Position numbers and translations under genes: made by a program | Notes under the pieces: generated by a model | What the model was told of the DNA's origin: nothing | The model's database searches: none | The model's input: only the letters and a program-made list of their open reading frames with translations | From: JADKCZ01 sp963786945 | GTDB lineage: Bacteria > Myxococcota > Myxococcia > Myxococcales > Anaeromyxobacteraceae | Assembly: GCA_963786945.1 (NCBI GenBank) | Contig: CAWBAO010000003.1 | Location: forward strand, 682,001-746,000 | Reading direction: 5' to 3' | DNA: 64,000 nt | Shown: positions 10,023 through 18,589 of the stretch, piece by piece | Layout: the number at the start of each line of letters is the position of its first letter | Position numbering within the stretch: position 1 is the first letter of the stretch

Positions 10023-10611
10023 CTACTTGGCCGGCGGGGCGGCCTTCACCAGCTCGGCCTCGATGGAGACGTTGACCAGGTCGCTCACCACCGAGTCCGG
10101 TCCGTAGCTGACGCCGAAGTCCTTGCGGTTGAGCCTGGCGGTCGCCGAGACGGCGCGGCGCCAGTTGCCGTAGGGGTCCTTCATCTCCTTGGTGAGGGTC
10201 GGTGACGTCGAGGACCACCGGCTTGGTGACGCCGTGCATGGTCAGGTCGCCGGTCACCTTGAGCCCCTCGCCCGCCTTCTCCACCTTGGTGGACTTGAAG
10301 GTCGCGGTCGGGTACTTGGCCACGTCGAAGAAGTCGGGCGACTTGAGGTGGGCGTCGCGCTTCGCGTCGCGGGTGCTGATCGTGGTCACGTCGATGGTGA
10401 CCTCCACGGTCGACCGGGTGACGTCGGCGTCGTCGATGACCGCCGTGCCGGTGGTCTTGTCGAAGTCGCCGCGGACCGTGGAGAGCATGAAGTGCTTCAC
10501 GCTGAAGCCGGTCTGGGTGTGCGAGGTGTCGATGTTCCAGGTGTCGCCGGCGAGGGCGAGCGCCGGGAGGGCGACCAGGGCGAGGGCGAGGCTGCGGGCG
10601 ATGCGGTTCAT
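10023..10611 (-). CDS. YceI-family periplasmic protein, frameshifted
   Basis: Secreted lipocalin-like YceI protein that likely binds an amphiphile such as a polyprenoid. The start is ATG 10611, with AAAGGAG ahead of it; an upstream GTG lies inside that ribosome site. A signal peptide (MNRIARSLALALVALPALALA) leads into the family opening DTWNIDTSHTQTGFSVKH. The conserved motif MHGVTKPVVLDV is reached, then the frame breaks at 10196-10203. Removing one base there continues with LTKEMKDPYGNWRR, NRKDFGVSYG and the end VKAAPPAK. The spacing then matches other YceI proteins exactly, so one base is extra. Intact length is about 195 residues. Confidence 0.88.
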
Positions 10612-10706
10612 GGGTGCTGCTCCTTTCACTGCGTGGGCTGTCGGTTCGTGGACTGCGGGTGCGTGGCTGCAGGTGCGGGGCTGCGGGTCGAAGGGGGGCG
10701 GACCGG

Positions 10707-11510
10707 TCAGGACGAGGCCGGGTGGTACGCGAAGGTGCGGAGGCTCAAGGTGCCGTAGGCGAAGCCCTCGTGGATGGGCTCGGCCCGCTCCCGGGGCCAG
10801 GCGGCGCCCAGCGCCACCAGCAGCGGGTCGAAGTGGTCCGAGCTCGGGTGGGCCCGGGCCGGGTGCGGGGCCAGCCGCTGCCAGAGGGCCAGCGGCTCGC
10901 GCTCCTGCAGCGCCGCCCGCTCCCAGGCCCAGCGATCGAACTCCACCGCCCAGGCCGCCGGCGGCGCGTCCGGGCGGGCGAAGTCGAGATCGCCGAGGTT
11001 GTGGACCAGGCCACCGCTGGCCACCAGCAGGATCCCCTCGTCGCGCAGCGGGCGGAGCGCCTCCCCGAAGGCGAGCAGCGCCTCGGGCGGCACCGCCGGC
11101 AGCGCCACCTGCACCACCGGGATGGCGGCCTCCGGCAGCGCCAGCAGCAGCGGCACCCAGGCCCCGTGGTCGAGGCCGCGCGTCGGGCTCACCACCGCCG
11201 GCACCCCGGCGCCGGAGAGCCGGGCGGCGATGCGGGCGGCCAGGCGCGGGTCGCCGGGGGCGTCGTAGCGGAGCCGGTAGAGCAGCTCGGGGAAGCCGGA
11301 GAAGTCGTGGATGGTCTCCGGCCGGGCGGTCCCGGTGACCCCGATCGGCCCCCGGACCTGCCAGTGGGCCGAGACCACGGCGATGGCGGCGGGGCGGGCC
11401 TCCCCCACCAGCCGCTCCCCGAAGCGGCGCAGCGCGGCGGCATAGGGGCCGCGATCGAGCGCCGCGGTGGGCGCGCCGTGGGAGACGAAGAGGACGGGGT
11501 GGCGGCTCAT
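10707..11510 (-). CDS. Extradiol dioxygenase, DODA/YgiD type
   Basis: 267-residue cytoplasmic member of the LigB superfamily of non-haem iron ring-opening dioxygenases. Characteristic segments are HPVLFVSHGAPT, AIAVVSAHWQ, PTRGLDHGAWVPLLL and GGLVHNLGD. They contain the histidines expected to bind the metal. Its ATG overlaps the TGA of the preceding arsR gene (ATGA), so the pair is an operon and the dioxygenase is probably under that repressor. The natural substrate (catechol, DOPA-like or other) is not evident. Confidence 0.87.
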   Translation of the reverse strand: MSRHPVLFVSHGAPTAALDRGPYAAALRRFGERLVGEARPAAIAVVSAHWQVRGPIGVTGTARPETIHDFSGFPELLYRLRYDAPGDPRLAARIAARLSGAGVPAVVSPTRGLDHGAWVPLLLALPEAAIPVVQVALPAVPPEALLAFGEALRPLRDEGILLVASGGLVHNLGDLDFARPDAPPAAWAVEFDRWAWERAALQEREPLALWQRLAPHPARAHPSSDHFDPLLVALGAAWPRERAEPIHEGFAYGTLSLRTFAYHPASS

Positions 11511-11869
11511 CGCGCGCCTCCGGCCGCCCGCGCCTCGGGGACGCGCCGCGCCCTCCGCCCCCGGGCGCCGATGGCCCGTCCGGCCGGCGCGAAGATCCGG
11601 ATCAGCTCGCCCGCCCAGGCCGCCAGCGCCCCCGGCACCACCCGGTAGTGGTGGAACTGCCCGCTCCGCCGCATCGTCACCAGCCCCGCCGCCACCAGGA
11701 TCTTGAGGTGGTGGGAGACGGTGGCCTGCGACACCGGGAAGGCCCGGACCAGCTCGGCGCAGGAGTGCTCCGGGACCATGGCGATGGCCAGGAGCAGCTC
11801 GAGCCGGGTCTGGTCGGAGAGGGCCTTGGCGACGCCGGCGACCCGGGCGGTGGAGGCGTTCATCGACAT
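11507..11869 (-). CDS. ArsR-family winged-helix repressor
   Basis: 120 residues. The winged-helix core reads ALSDQTRLELLLAIA ... SCAELVRAFPVSQATVSHHLKILVAAGLVTMRRSGQFHHYRV, the classic ArsR/SmtB pattern. There is no ELCVC metal-binding box in the recognition helix; the only cysteine is in HSCAEL, so it may sense something other than arsenic. The C-terminus is basic. It is the first gene of an operon with the downstream dioxygenase, and its start codon lies inside an inverted repeat that could be its own operator. Confidence 0.9.
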   Translation of the reverse strand: MSMNASTARVAGVAKALSDQTRLELLLAIAMVPEHSCAELVRAFPVSQATVSHHLKILVAAGLVTMRRSGQFHHYRVVPGALAAWAGELIRIFAPAGRAIGARGRRARRVPEARAAGGAR

Positions 11870-11876
11870 ATCGATG
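11861..11876. promoter_or_regulatory. Inverted repeat at arsR start, possible autoregulatory site
   Basis: CATCGA-CATA-TCGATG, perfect 6-base arms around a 4-base spacer, covering the arsR start codon and the leader just ahead of it. ArsR repressors commonly bind such short inverted repeats near their own promoters; the assignment is inference from position. Confidence 0.5.
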
Positions 11877-11976
11877 AGCGTCTATCTAAGGCCGCGGCGG
11901 GCGGATGCAAGCCGAAGTGCGCCGCCGGGGCGGGGCGCCGCCGAAGCCTGCGCGAAGACTGGCGTTCCGCCGCGGA

Positions 11977-13074
11977 TCAGCTCCGCAGGAACCGCTCCAG
12001 CAGCCGGTAGCCGCGCGCCAGCGCCGCCACCTCGATCCACTCGCCGCGCTGGTGAGCCTGGGCCGAGGCCCCGGGGCCGAGGTTGACGGCCGGCACCCCG
12101 TGCACCGCCAGCCGGGCCACGTCGGTCCAGGCCTGCTTCGGCTCGGCGGCCGCGCCGCTGCGCTCGAGCAGCCGCTGCACCAGCGGGTGGTCGTCGAAGG
12201 CCGGGCAGGACGGCGAGCGGTCGGTGAACGCCACCTCGGCGCCGTGGCGCGCCCCCAGCGCGGCCAGCTCCCCGGCGGCCTGCTCGAGCGACCGGTCGGG
12301 CGCGAAGCGGAAGTTGAGGTTGAGGCTGCAGCGCTCCGGCACCACGTTGCGGGCCTGCCCGCCCTCGATGCGGGTGCAGCTGAGCACCTCGCGGAAGACC
12401 TGCCCGCCGCTGTGCGCCTCGCGCGGCGGCCGCGCCGCCAGCTCGGCCAGCAGCGCCCCGGCCCGGTGCACGGCGTTGTCGCCCTGCCAGGGGCGCGCCG
12501 AGTGGGCCGCCCGCCCATGGAAGGTGACGGTGGCGTGGATCGACCCGACGCAGCCCAGCTGCACCACGTTGTCGGTGGGCTCGAGGCAGATCGCCAGGGC
12601 CGCCTGCCGGACCTCGGGGGCCTCGGCCAGCACCGCCTCGAGCTCGTTCTCCAGGTAGGGCCCCTCCTCGCGGGCGTAGAAGACCAGCAGCAGGTCGCAG
12701 AAGCGCCCCGCGGCGGGCAGCGCCTCGGCCAGCGCCATCATCAGCGCCAGCCCGCCCTTCATGTCCGACGAGCCCGGCGCCACCAGCCGCGCCCCGTCCC
12801 GCCGCGGCCCGCCCCGGTCCTCGGGGTGGACCGGCACGGTGTCGAGGTGGCCGCAGAGCGCCACCAGCGGCCGCCCGGGGCGGGCGCCGGTGCCGTCCAC
12901 GCCCACCACCAGCGAGTCGCGGACGCGGCGCACGTGGGGGAAGCGCTCCATGGCCCAGGACTGCACCCGGTCGCAGAGGGCCCGCTCCTCGCCGATGGGC
13001 GAGGGCACCCCGCAGAGGGCGGCGGTCCGCCCGGCCAGCGCCTCGGCCAGCTCCAGGTCGGCGGCCTCCTTCAC
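11977..13074 (-). CDS. dapE: Succinyl-diaminopimelate desuccinylase
   Basis: 365-residue M20-family zinc hydrolase that frees succinate from N-succinyl-LL-diaminopimelate, the penultimate step of the lysine/meso-DAP pathway. Metal-site motifs are visible: ALCGHLDTVPVH, GSSDMKGGLALMM, YAREEGPYLEN (catalytic Glu region), and NLGPGASAQAHQRGEW near the end. It starts at GTG 13074, which overlaps the dapD stop (GTGA), so translation is coupled to dapD. It is the third gene of dapC-dapD-dapE. Related M20 deacetylases look similar, but the operon context settles the function. Confidence 0.93.
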   Translation of the reverse strand: MKEAADLELAEALAGRTAALCGVPSPIGEERALCDRVQSWAMERFPHVRRVRDSLVVGVDGTGARPGRPLVALCGHLDTVPVHPEDRGGPRRDGARLVAPGSSDMKGGLALMMALAEALPAAGRFCDLLLVFYAREEGPYLENELEAVLAEAPEVRQAALAICLEPTDNVVQLGCVGSIHATVTFHGRAAHSARPWQGDNAVHRAGALLAELAARPPREAHSGGQVFREVLSCTRIEGGQARNVVPERCSLNLNFRFAPDRSLEQAAGELAALGARHGAEVAFTDRSPSCPAFDDHPLVQRLLERSGAAAEPKQAWTDVARLAVHGVPAVNLGPGASAQAHQRGEWIEVAALARGYRLLERFLRS

Positions 13075-13895
13075 ACCTGGACCTCGAAGTCGCGCAGGGC
13101 GTCGTTCAGCGAGACCTTCCTGTCGGTGCTGGCGCTGCGCCGGCCGACGATGAGCGCGCAGGGGATCTGCCAGGTGCCGGCCGGGTACTGCTTCGGCCGC
13201 GTGCCCGGGATCACCACCGAGCGGGCCGGGACGCGCCCCTTGTGCACCACCTCGGTCGGGCCGGTCACGTCGATGATGGGCGTCGACGCGGTGATGCAGA
13301 CGTTGGCGCCCAGCACCGCCTCCTCCTCCACCAGCACCCCCTCGACCAGGATGCAGCGCGAGCCGAGGAAGACCCCGTCCTCCACGATGTTGGGCCGGGC
13401 CCCGGGCGGCTCGAGCACGCCGCCGATGCCCACCCCGCCGGCGATGTGGACGTTGCGCCCCACCTGCGCGCAGGAGCCGACCGTGGCCCAGGTGTCCACC
13501 ATCGAGCCGGCGCCGACGCGGGCGCCCACGTTGACGAAGCCGGGGAGCACCACCACGCCCGGCTCGAGGAAGGCGCCGTAGCGGACGATGCCGCCTGGCA
13601 CCAGCCGGACTCCGGCCGCCTCCAGGTCGCGCTTGAGCGGGACCTTGTCCCGGGCCTGGAACGGCCCGTACTCGTGCACCACCATGCCGGAGATGCCGAA
13701 GTAGAGGTTGACGGCCTGCATCAGCCAGGCGTTCACCCTCCACTCGCCGTCGACCTTCTCGGCCACCCGCAGCTCGCCGCGGTCGAGGCCGGCCATGGCC
13801 TCCAGCACCGCCGCGCGCGCGGCGGCGCCCTCCAGCTGCCTGCGGTCGGCGAAGGCCGCCTCGACCAGCGCCCGCGCGCCCGTCCAGTCACTCAT
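13071..13895 (-). CDS. dapD: Tetrahydrodipicolinate N-succinyltransferase
   Basis: 274 residues, the usual DapD length. It catalyses succinyl-CoA-dependent succinylation of tetrahydrodipicolinate. A short helical N-terminal domain is followed by a left-handed beta-helix of hexapeptide repeats (VRYGAFLEPGVVVLPGFVNVGARVGAGSMVDTWATVGSCAQVG). The family motif GVGIGGVLEPP and the C-terminal lid follow. Start ATG 13895 overlaps the dapC stop (ATGA), and its own stop overlaps dapE, so the three genes are tightly coupled. Confidence 0.96.
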   Translation of the reverse strand: MSDWTGARALVEAAFADRRQLEGAAARAAVLEAMAGLDRGELRVAEKVDGEWRVNAWLMQAVNLYFGISGMVVHEYGPFQARDKVPLKRDLEAAGVRLVPGGIVRYGAFLEPGVVVLPGFVNVGARVGAGSMVDTWATVGSCAQVGRNVHIAGGVGIGGVLEPPGARPNIVEDGVFLGSRCILVEGVLVEEEAVLGANVCITASTPIIDVTGPTEVVHKGRVPARSVVIPGTRPKQYPAGTWQIPCALIVGRRSASTDRKVSLNDALRDFEVQV

Positions 13896-15043
13896 GTCCG
13901 AACCCCCCTCCAGCAGTCGATGGCCGCCTGGCACTCGTCCAGGGTCGGCACCAGGGCCACCCGCACGTACCCCTCGCCGGCGCCGAAGGCGGTCCCCGGC
14001 GCCACCACGATCCCCGCCTCCAGCAGGCGCAGCGCATACCCGGCCGAGTCGAGCCCCGCCGGCACCTTCACCCAGAGGTAGAGGGTGGCCTCCGAGCCGT
14101 GCACCTCGAGCCCCTGCTCGCGGAAGAAGGCGGCGAAGAGGTCCCGCTTCCTCCTGAAGATGGCGCGCCGCTCGGCGGCGTGGGCGTCGTCGCCCCAGGC
14201 GGCGGTGGCGGCGGCGGTGACGAAGTCCGGGGAGGCCACGCCGGGGTGCGAGCGGGCCCGCTTCAGGACCGCCACCAGGTCGGGGTCGCCGGCCACGAAG
14301 CCGGAGCGGTAGCCGGTCATGCCGCTGCGCTTGGAGCAGGAGTGGATGGCGAGCACGTTCTCGACCTGCACCTGGAGCATGGAGAGCGGGGGCTGGTCGA
14401 AGTAGACGTCGGCGTAGCACTCGTCGGAGGCCACCACGAACCCGTGGCGGCGTGCCGCCGCCCCGACGCGCTCGAGGTAGTCGCGCGGCGCGACGGCGCC
14501 GGTGGGGTTGTGCGGGTAGCTCACCCAGAAGATCAGCGTCTGGTCGAGCACCCCGGCGCCCAGCGCCTCCGGCTCGACGAGGAAGCGGTTGGCCGCGGTC
14601 AGCGGCACCTTGACCGGCTCCAGCCCGGCGAAGCGCGCCCCCACCTCGTAGGTCGGGTAGCCGGGGTCCGGCATCACCACGCGCCGCCGGGCCGGGTCGC
14701 CGCAGAAGGCGAAGGGCAGGTGGAAGATGGTCTCCTTGGCCCCGGTGGCCGGGACCACCTGGGTCTCGGGATCGACGGTGACGCCGAAGCGGCGCGCCAG
14801 GTACCCGGCCACGGCGCGGCGCAGGGCCGGCGTGCCCAGGGCGCTGGGGTACTGCGAGACCTCCGGCACGGCGGCCCGCAGCGCCTCGCGGAGGAAGGGC
14901 GGGGTCGGCTCCCGGGGATCGCCCAGCCCGAAGTCGAACAGGCGGCGCCCCTCGGCCCGGAGCCTGGCCTTCCGCTCGTCGAGCGCCACCATCAGGTTGG
15001 TCTGGAGTTGCCGGAGGACCGGGTTCGTCGGGGGCGCTCGCAC
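13892..15043 (-). CDS. dapC: Aminotransferase, probable succinyl-DAP aminotransferase
   Basis: 383-residue fold-type I PLP aminotransferase. Seen: LFDFGLGDPREPTPP, the PLP-pocket motifs PATGAKETIFHLP and SYPHNPTGAV, and the PLP-binding lysine in SCSKRSGMTGYRSGF. Placement directly ahead of dapD-dapE argues for the N-succinyl-LL-DAP aminotransferase step. Start GTG 15043 (VRAPPTNPVLRQLQ) is chosen because the family consensus begins NPVLRQL; the ribosome site is weak. It is divergent from sthA with 51 bases between start codons, so the two promoters overlap. Confidence 0.88.
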   Translation of the reverse strand: MRAPPTNPVLRQLQTNLMVALDERKARLRAEGRRLFDFGLGDPREPTPPFLREALRAAVPEVSQYPSALGTPALRRAVAGYLARRFGVTVDPETQVVPATGAKETIFHLPFAFCGDPARRRVVMPDPGYPTYEVGARFAGLEPVKVPLTAANRFLVEPEALGAGVLDQTLIFWVSYPHNPTGAVAPRDYLERVGAAARRHGFVVASDECYADVYFDQPPLSMLQVQVENVLAIHSCSKRSGMTGYRSGFVAGDPDLVAVLKRARSHPGVASPDFVTAAATAAWGDDAHAAERRAIFRRKRDLFAAFFREQGLEVHGSEATLYLWVKVPAGLDSAGYALRLLEAGIVVAPGTAFGAGEGYVRVALVPTLDECQAAIDCWRGVRT

Positions 15044-15094
15044 GGCCCGTCGAGGATATGCCCAAGAGGCCGAAAACGCACTATAAGCCGGTCC

Positions 15095-16486
15095 ATGCTT
15101 CGCTACGACGTGGTGGTCATCGGCTCGGGCCCCGCCGGCGAGAGCGGCGCCATCCAGGCCGCGCTCCTGGGCAAGAAGGTCGCGCTCATCGAGAAGGAGG
15201 CGGTCCCGGGCGGCGCCTGCGCCAACACCGGCACCATCCCCAGCAAGGCGCTCCGCGAGACCGCGCTGGCCATCAAGCAGGCCCGCAGCCGCGACGCCCA
15301 CGGCGTCGAGTTCAAGGTCTCCGAGACGGTGACGGTGCCGGAGCTGATGGGCCGCCGCGGCCTGGTCACCGCCCGCGAGCACGGCCGCATCCGCGACGGC
15401 CTCTCCCGGGCCGGGGTCGAGTACTTCCGCGGCACCGCCAGCTTCAGCGACCCCCACACCATCAAGATCACGGCGCCGGGGGGCTTCAGCTTCCAGGAGG
15501 TGATCGCCGACGTGGTGCTGCTGGCCACCGGCACGCGCCCCAACCACCCGCCCCAGTACACCTTCGACCACGCCCGGGTCTACGACTCCGACTCGATCCT
15601 GATGCTGGACCGGGTGCCGCGCTCGCTGGCCATCCTCGGCGGCGGCGTGGCCGGCTGCGAGTACGCCTCGATCTTCGCCGCCCTGGGCGTCCACGTGCAC
15701 GTCGTCGACTCCAAGGACCGGCTGCTCCCCTGGCTCGACGCCGAGCTCTCGGTGGCCATGCAGGAGGCCTTCGTCGAGTCCGGCATCGAGCTGCACCAGC
15801 AGCTGCGCGCCACCGAGGTGTCCCCGGGGCAGCGCGACGTGCTGGTCACCCTCTCCACCGGCTCGCGGATCATCGCCGAGAAGGTGCTGGTGGCCGGCGG
15901 GCGGCTCGGCAACGTCGAGAAGCTCAAGCTCGAGGCGGTGGGGCTCACCGCCACCGACAAGGGGTTCCTCGAGGTCAACGCCAACTACCAGACCAAGGTG
16001 CCGCACGTGTACGCGGCCGGCGACCTGGTGGGCTTCCCCGGCCTGGCCTCGACGTCGATGGAGCAGGGGCGCATGGCCATGCTCCACGCCTGCGGGGGAG
16101 GGCGCAGCCGGCTCTCCGAGCTGCTGCCGGTCGGCATCTACACCATCCCCGAGGTCTCCTCGGTGGGCGAGACCGAGGAGTCGCTCTCCGCCCGCTCCGT
16201 CCCGTACGTGGCCGGCAAGGCCAGCCTCGCCGGCAACGCCCGCGCCAACCTGATCGGCGAGGCCACCGGCTTCCTGAAGCTCCTGGCCGGCAAGGGGGAC
16301 CGCAAGATCCTGGGCGTCCACTGCATCGGTCCGCACGCCTCGGAGCTGATCCACCTCGGGCACGCGGTGATGGCCCTGGGCGGCAACCTCGACTACTTCG
16401 CCGAGGCGGTGTTCAACTACCCGACGCTGGGCGAGTCCTTCAAGTACGCCGCCTTCGACGCGCTGGAGAAGCTGAAGGCGGCCTGA
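15095..16486 (+). CDS. sthA: Soluble pyridine nucleotide transhydrogenase
   Basis: 463-residue FAD flavoprotein that moves hydride between NAD(H) and NADP(H). The N-terminal FAD site is VVVIGSGPAGESGA. The active-site region is GGACANTGTIPSKALRE: one cysteine followed by threonine instead of the redox-active CxxxxC pair. This sets SthA apart from lipoamide dehydrogenase and related disulfide reductases. A second nucleotide site (LAILGGGVAGCEYASIF), the VYAAGDLVGFPGLAS segment and the dimerisation domain are all intact. ATG 15095 follows a short AT-richer leader. Confidence 0.92.
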   Translation: MLRYDVVVIGSGPAGESGAIQAALLGKKVALIEKEAVPGGACANTGTIPSKALRETALAIKQARSRDAHGVEFKVSETVTVPELMGRRGLVTAREHGRIRDGLSRAGVEYFRGTASFSDPHTIKITAPGGFSFQEVIADVVLLATGTRPNHPPQYTFDHARVYDSDSILMLDRVPRSLAILGGGVAGCEYASIFAALGVHVHVVDSKDRLLPWLDAELSVAMQEAFVESGIELHQQLRATEVSPGQRDVLVTLSTGSRIIAEKVLVAGGRLGNVEKLKLEAVGLTATDKGFLEVNANYQTKVPHVYAAGDLVGFPGLASTSMEQGRMAMLHACGGGRSRLSELLPVGIYTIPEVSSVGETEESLSARSVPYVAGKASLAGNARANLIGEATGFLKLLAGKGDRKILGVHCIGPHASELIHLGHAVMALGGNLDYFAEAVFNYPTLGESFKYAAFDALEKLKAA

Positions 16487-16494
16487 CGAAATGA

Positions 16495-16520
16495 ACGGGG
16501 CGACCTCGCGGCCGCCCCGT
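16495..16520 (+). terminator. Hairpin after sthA
   Basis: ACGGGGCG (16495-16502) pairs with CGCCCCGT (16513-16520), starting nine bases after the sthA stop. A C/T-rich stretch and not a T run follows, so termination is only probable. The rest of the interval up to 16671 shows nothing further. Confidence 0.55.
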
Positions 16521-16671
16521 CTCCCCCTCCATGCTGCGAGGTGGTTCGCCCCCCGGCGTTCCACCCTCCCCGCACCGTCTGTCAGAGGCAGTCTAGCCGG
16601 CGCCCGGCCCGTCGAGGAGCCCCACGCGCTGCGGCCTGTTGCCGCTGCGCGCCGGGGCGCGGCCTCGGCGG

Positions 16672-17619
16672 CTAGCCGATGCGGGCCCGGGCCTGCGAGA
16701 GCGCGCTGTGCACCTGCTCCAGGGCCCGCTTGGCCGCGTCGAGCTGCTCCCGGTCGCGCTTCAGGGACTCCAGCTCGGCCGCCAGCCCGTCGCGCTCGCG
16801 CGCCGTCTCGGCCAGCGCCCCGCGCAGCCGCGCGGCGTCGGCGCCAGCCTCGCGCAGCTCCTCGGTGAGCCGCTCCACCTCGGCCGCCCGCTCGCTCCGC
16901 CCGGCGGCCTCCTGCTCGGCGCGGCGCGACACCTCCTCCAGCAGCCGCGCCCGCTCCTCGTCGATGCCGGCCATGGCCTGGGCGCGCCGCAGCGCCTCGT
17001 CCCGCTCCGCCTCCAGCGCCGTCATCTCCGCCAGCATGTCGCCCAGCACCTGCCGCTTCTCCTCCAGCTCGGCCTCCACCGCGGCGGCCCGGGCCAGGGC
17101 CTCGCGCCCCTCGCCGGCGGCGCGCGCCAGCTCCGCCCGGGTGGCGTCGAGGTCGGCCCGCAGCGCCACCTCCCGCTCGCGGGAGTTGCCGAGCTCGGCC
17201 TCCAGGTCGCGGGCCAGCCCGAGCACCTGCTCGGCGGCGCGCGACGGGTCGCCCGGGGCCGGCTCGGTCCTGGCCCGCGGCCTGGCCGCCTCGGCGACGC
17301 GCCGCTTGATCTTGTCGAGCCGCTCGCGGCGGGCCTCCAGGTCGTCGGCCTCCCCGGCCAGCCCCGGTGGCGCGCGCCGCGGCGCCGGGGCCGGCTCGAG
17401 CGCCGCCTCCGGCAGCGCGGCCGGGGCCGGCTCGGGCTCCTGCCGCCGGCCCTCGGCGGCGCGGGCGATGGTCGCCATGGTCGGCGCGGCCGCCACCGGG
17501 GCCCGCACGCCGGGCGGCGCGTCGTCGACCTGCTCCTCCAGCGGCAAGGTCGCCAGGGGACCGGCGGTCTTGAGGCGGGGCTTCAGCTTGGGGACGTTGG
17601 CGTCGAAGGCCTTGCGCAT
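16672..17619 (-). CDS. pomX: PomX-like coiled-coil division-site scaffold
   Basis: 315 residues: a short basic N-terminal peptide, a Pro/Ala-rich middle (about 20-110) and a long C-terminal coiled coil (about 120-310, almost pure Ala/Glu/Arg/Leu heptads). In Myxococcus xanthus PomX is the scaffold of the Pom cluster, and its N-terminal peptide stimulates the PomZ ATPase through Lys13 and Arg15 (recalled from the literature). Here, counting from the Met at 17619, residues 13 and 15 are Lys and Arg (VPKLKPRLK). This favours 17619 over an ATG at 17628 that overlaps the pomZ stop; GGGAG is also better spaced for 17619. It is the last gene of a three-gene operon with pomZ and pomY. Confidence 0.82.
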   Translation of the reverse strand: MRKAFDANVPKLKPRLKTAGPLATLPLEEQVDDAPPGVRAPVAAAPTMATIARAAEGRRQEPEPAPAALPEAALEPAPAPRRAPPGLAGEADDLEARRERLDKIKRRVAEAARPRARTEPAPGDPSRAAEQVLGLARDLEAELGNSREREVALRADLDATRAELARAAGEGREALARAAAVEAELEEKRQVLGDMLAEMTALEAERDEALRRAQAMAGIDEERARLLEEVSRRAEQEAAGRSERAAEVERLTEELREAGADAARLRGALAETARERDGLAAELESLKRDREQLDAAKRALEQVHSALSQARARIG

Positions 17620-17624
17620 GCTGG

Positions 17625-18581
17625 TCATGCTCCCGCGGCGCCGGAGCGGCTTCGCTCCAGGGCGCCGATGCGACCGAGGATCTCCACCTGGAGCGCCTCG
17701 ATGTCGTTCGCCCCCTTCGAGTCCGGGTCGTACCCGAAGACCGGGCAGCCCTCGCTCGAAGCCTGGGCGAACTTGGTGCACTGCCGGACCACGCTCTCCA
17801 GCAGGTACTCCGGGTAGTGCGTCCTCAAGGCGTCGAGGGCCTCGCGGGCGATCCGGAAGGTCTGGTTGAAGGCGTTGACCACGATGAAGATGTGCTCGAG
17901 CTGGTGCGAGAGGTCGGTCTCCAGCCCCTGCACCGTCTCGAAGAGCAGCCGCAGCCCGTCGTAGGAGAGGAAGTCGGCCAGCACCGGGATGATCAGGTCG
18001 TCGGCGGCCATCAGGGCGTTCAGGTTGAGCAGGCCGAACGAGGGCGGCGCGTCGAGCACCACGAAGTCGTAGTGGGGGCGGGCCGCCTCCAGCGCCTTGG
18101 CGAGCCGGAACTCGCGCCCCGCCATGGGCATGAGCGAGAGGTCGATGGTCGACATGGCCAGGTTGGCCGGGACCAGGTCGAGGTTGGGCATGCGGGTGCG
18201 GACCGTCACCTCGGAGATGGGCAGCTTGCGGACGAGCACGTCGAAGAGCGTGGCCCTGGCCTCGCCCCCGTCGTGGCCGAGGCACTTGGTGGCGTGCCCC
18301 TGCGAGTCGAGGTCCACCACCAGCACCCGGTAGCCCCGCTCGGCCAGCCGGTAGGCGTAGGACGTGGAGAGGCTGGTCTTGCCGGTGCCGCCCTTGAAGT
18401 TGAGGAAGAGCTGGACGCGGGCCGTGATCAGCGCCAGGGCCGGCTTCTTCAGCTTGACGCGCAGCTCGGCCAGCACCTCGGGGCCGTAGGCGTCGCGCTT
18501 GCCCAGCGCGACCTCGACCTGGCGCGGCGTGGCGCCGACGATCTCGGCGAGCCGCCTCACGCTGTAATGGACGTTCTCCAT
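17625..18581 (-). CDS. pomZ: PomZ-like ParA/MinD-family ATPase
   Basis: 318-residue ParA-type ATPase that binds DNA non-specifically as an ATP dimer and carries the Pom cluster over the nucleoid to midcell in M. xanthus. The deviant Walker A motif KGGTGKTS is at residues 63-70 (signature Lys63, nucleotide Lys68), and VVDLDSQGH (Asp92) and VLDAPPSFG follow. A non-ATPase N-terminal extension of about 55 residues (MENVHYSVRRLAEIVGATPRQ) matches the layout of PomZ better than that of chromosomal ParA. ATG 18581 is chosen because AAGGGGA precedes it; a GTG at 18602 would overlap the pomY end. There is no ParB partner gene nearby, which argues against a partition system. Confidence 0.85.
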   Translation of the reverse strand: MENVHYSVRRLAEIVGATPRQVEVALGKRDAYGPEVLAELRVKLKKPALALITARVQLFLNFKGGTGKTSLSTSYAYRLAERGYRVLVVDLDSQGHATKCLGHDGGEARATLFDVLVRKLPISEVTVRTRMPNLDLVPANLAMSTIDLSLMPMAGREFRLAKALEAARPHYDFVVLDAPPSFGLLNLNALMAADDLIIPVLADFLSYDGLRLLFETVQGLETDLSHQLEHIFIVVNAFNQTFRIAREALDALRTHYPEYLLESVVRQCTKFAQASSEGCPVFGYDPDSKGANDIEALQVEILGRIGALERSRSGAAGA

Positions 18582-18589
18582 CGTTCCCC

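Noticed and set aside
15095..16486. Dihydrolipoamide dehydrogenase or mercuric reductase
   Set aside because: The second redox cysteine is replaced by threonine, as in SthA.
17625..18581. Chromosome-partition ParA
   Set aside because: No ParB gene or parS-like repeat beside it; HEAT and coiled-coil neighbours and the N-terminal extension fit PomZ instead.
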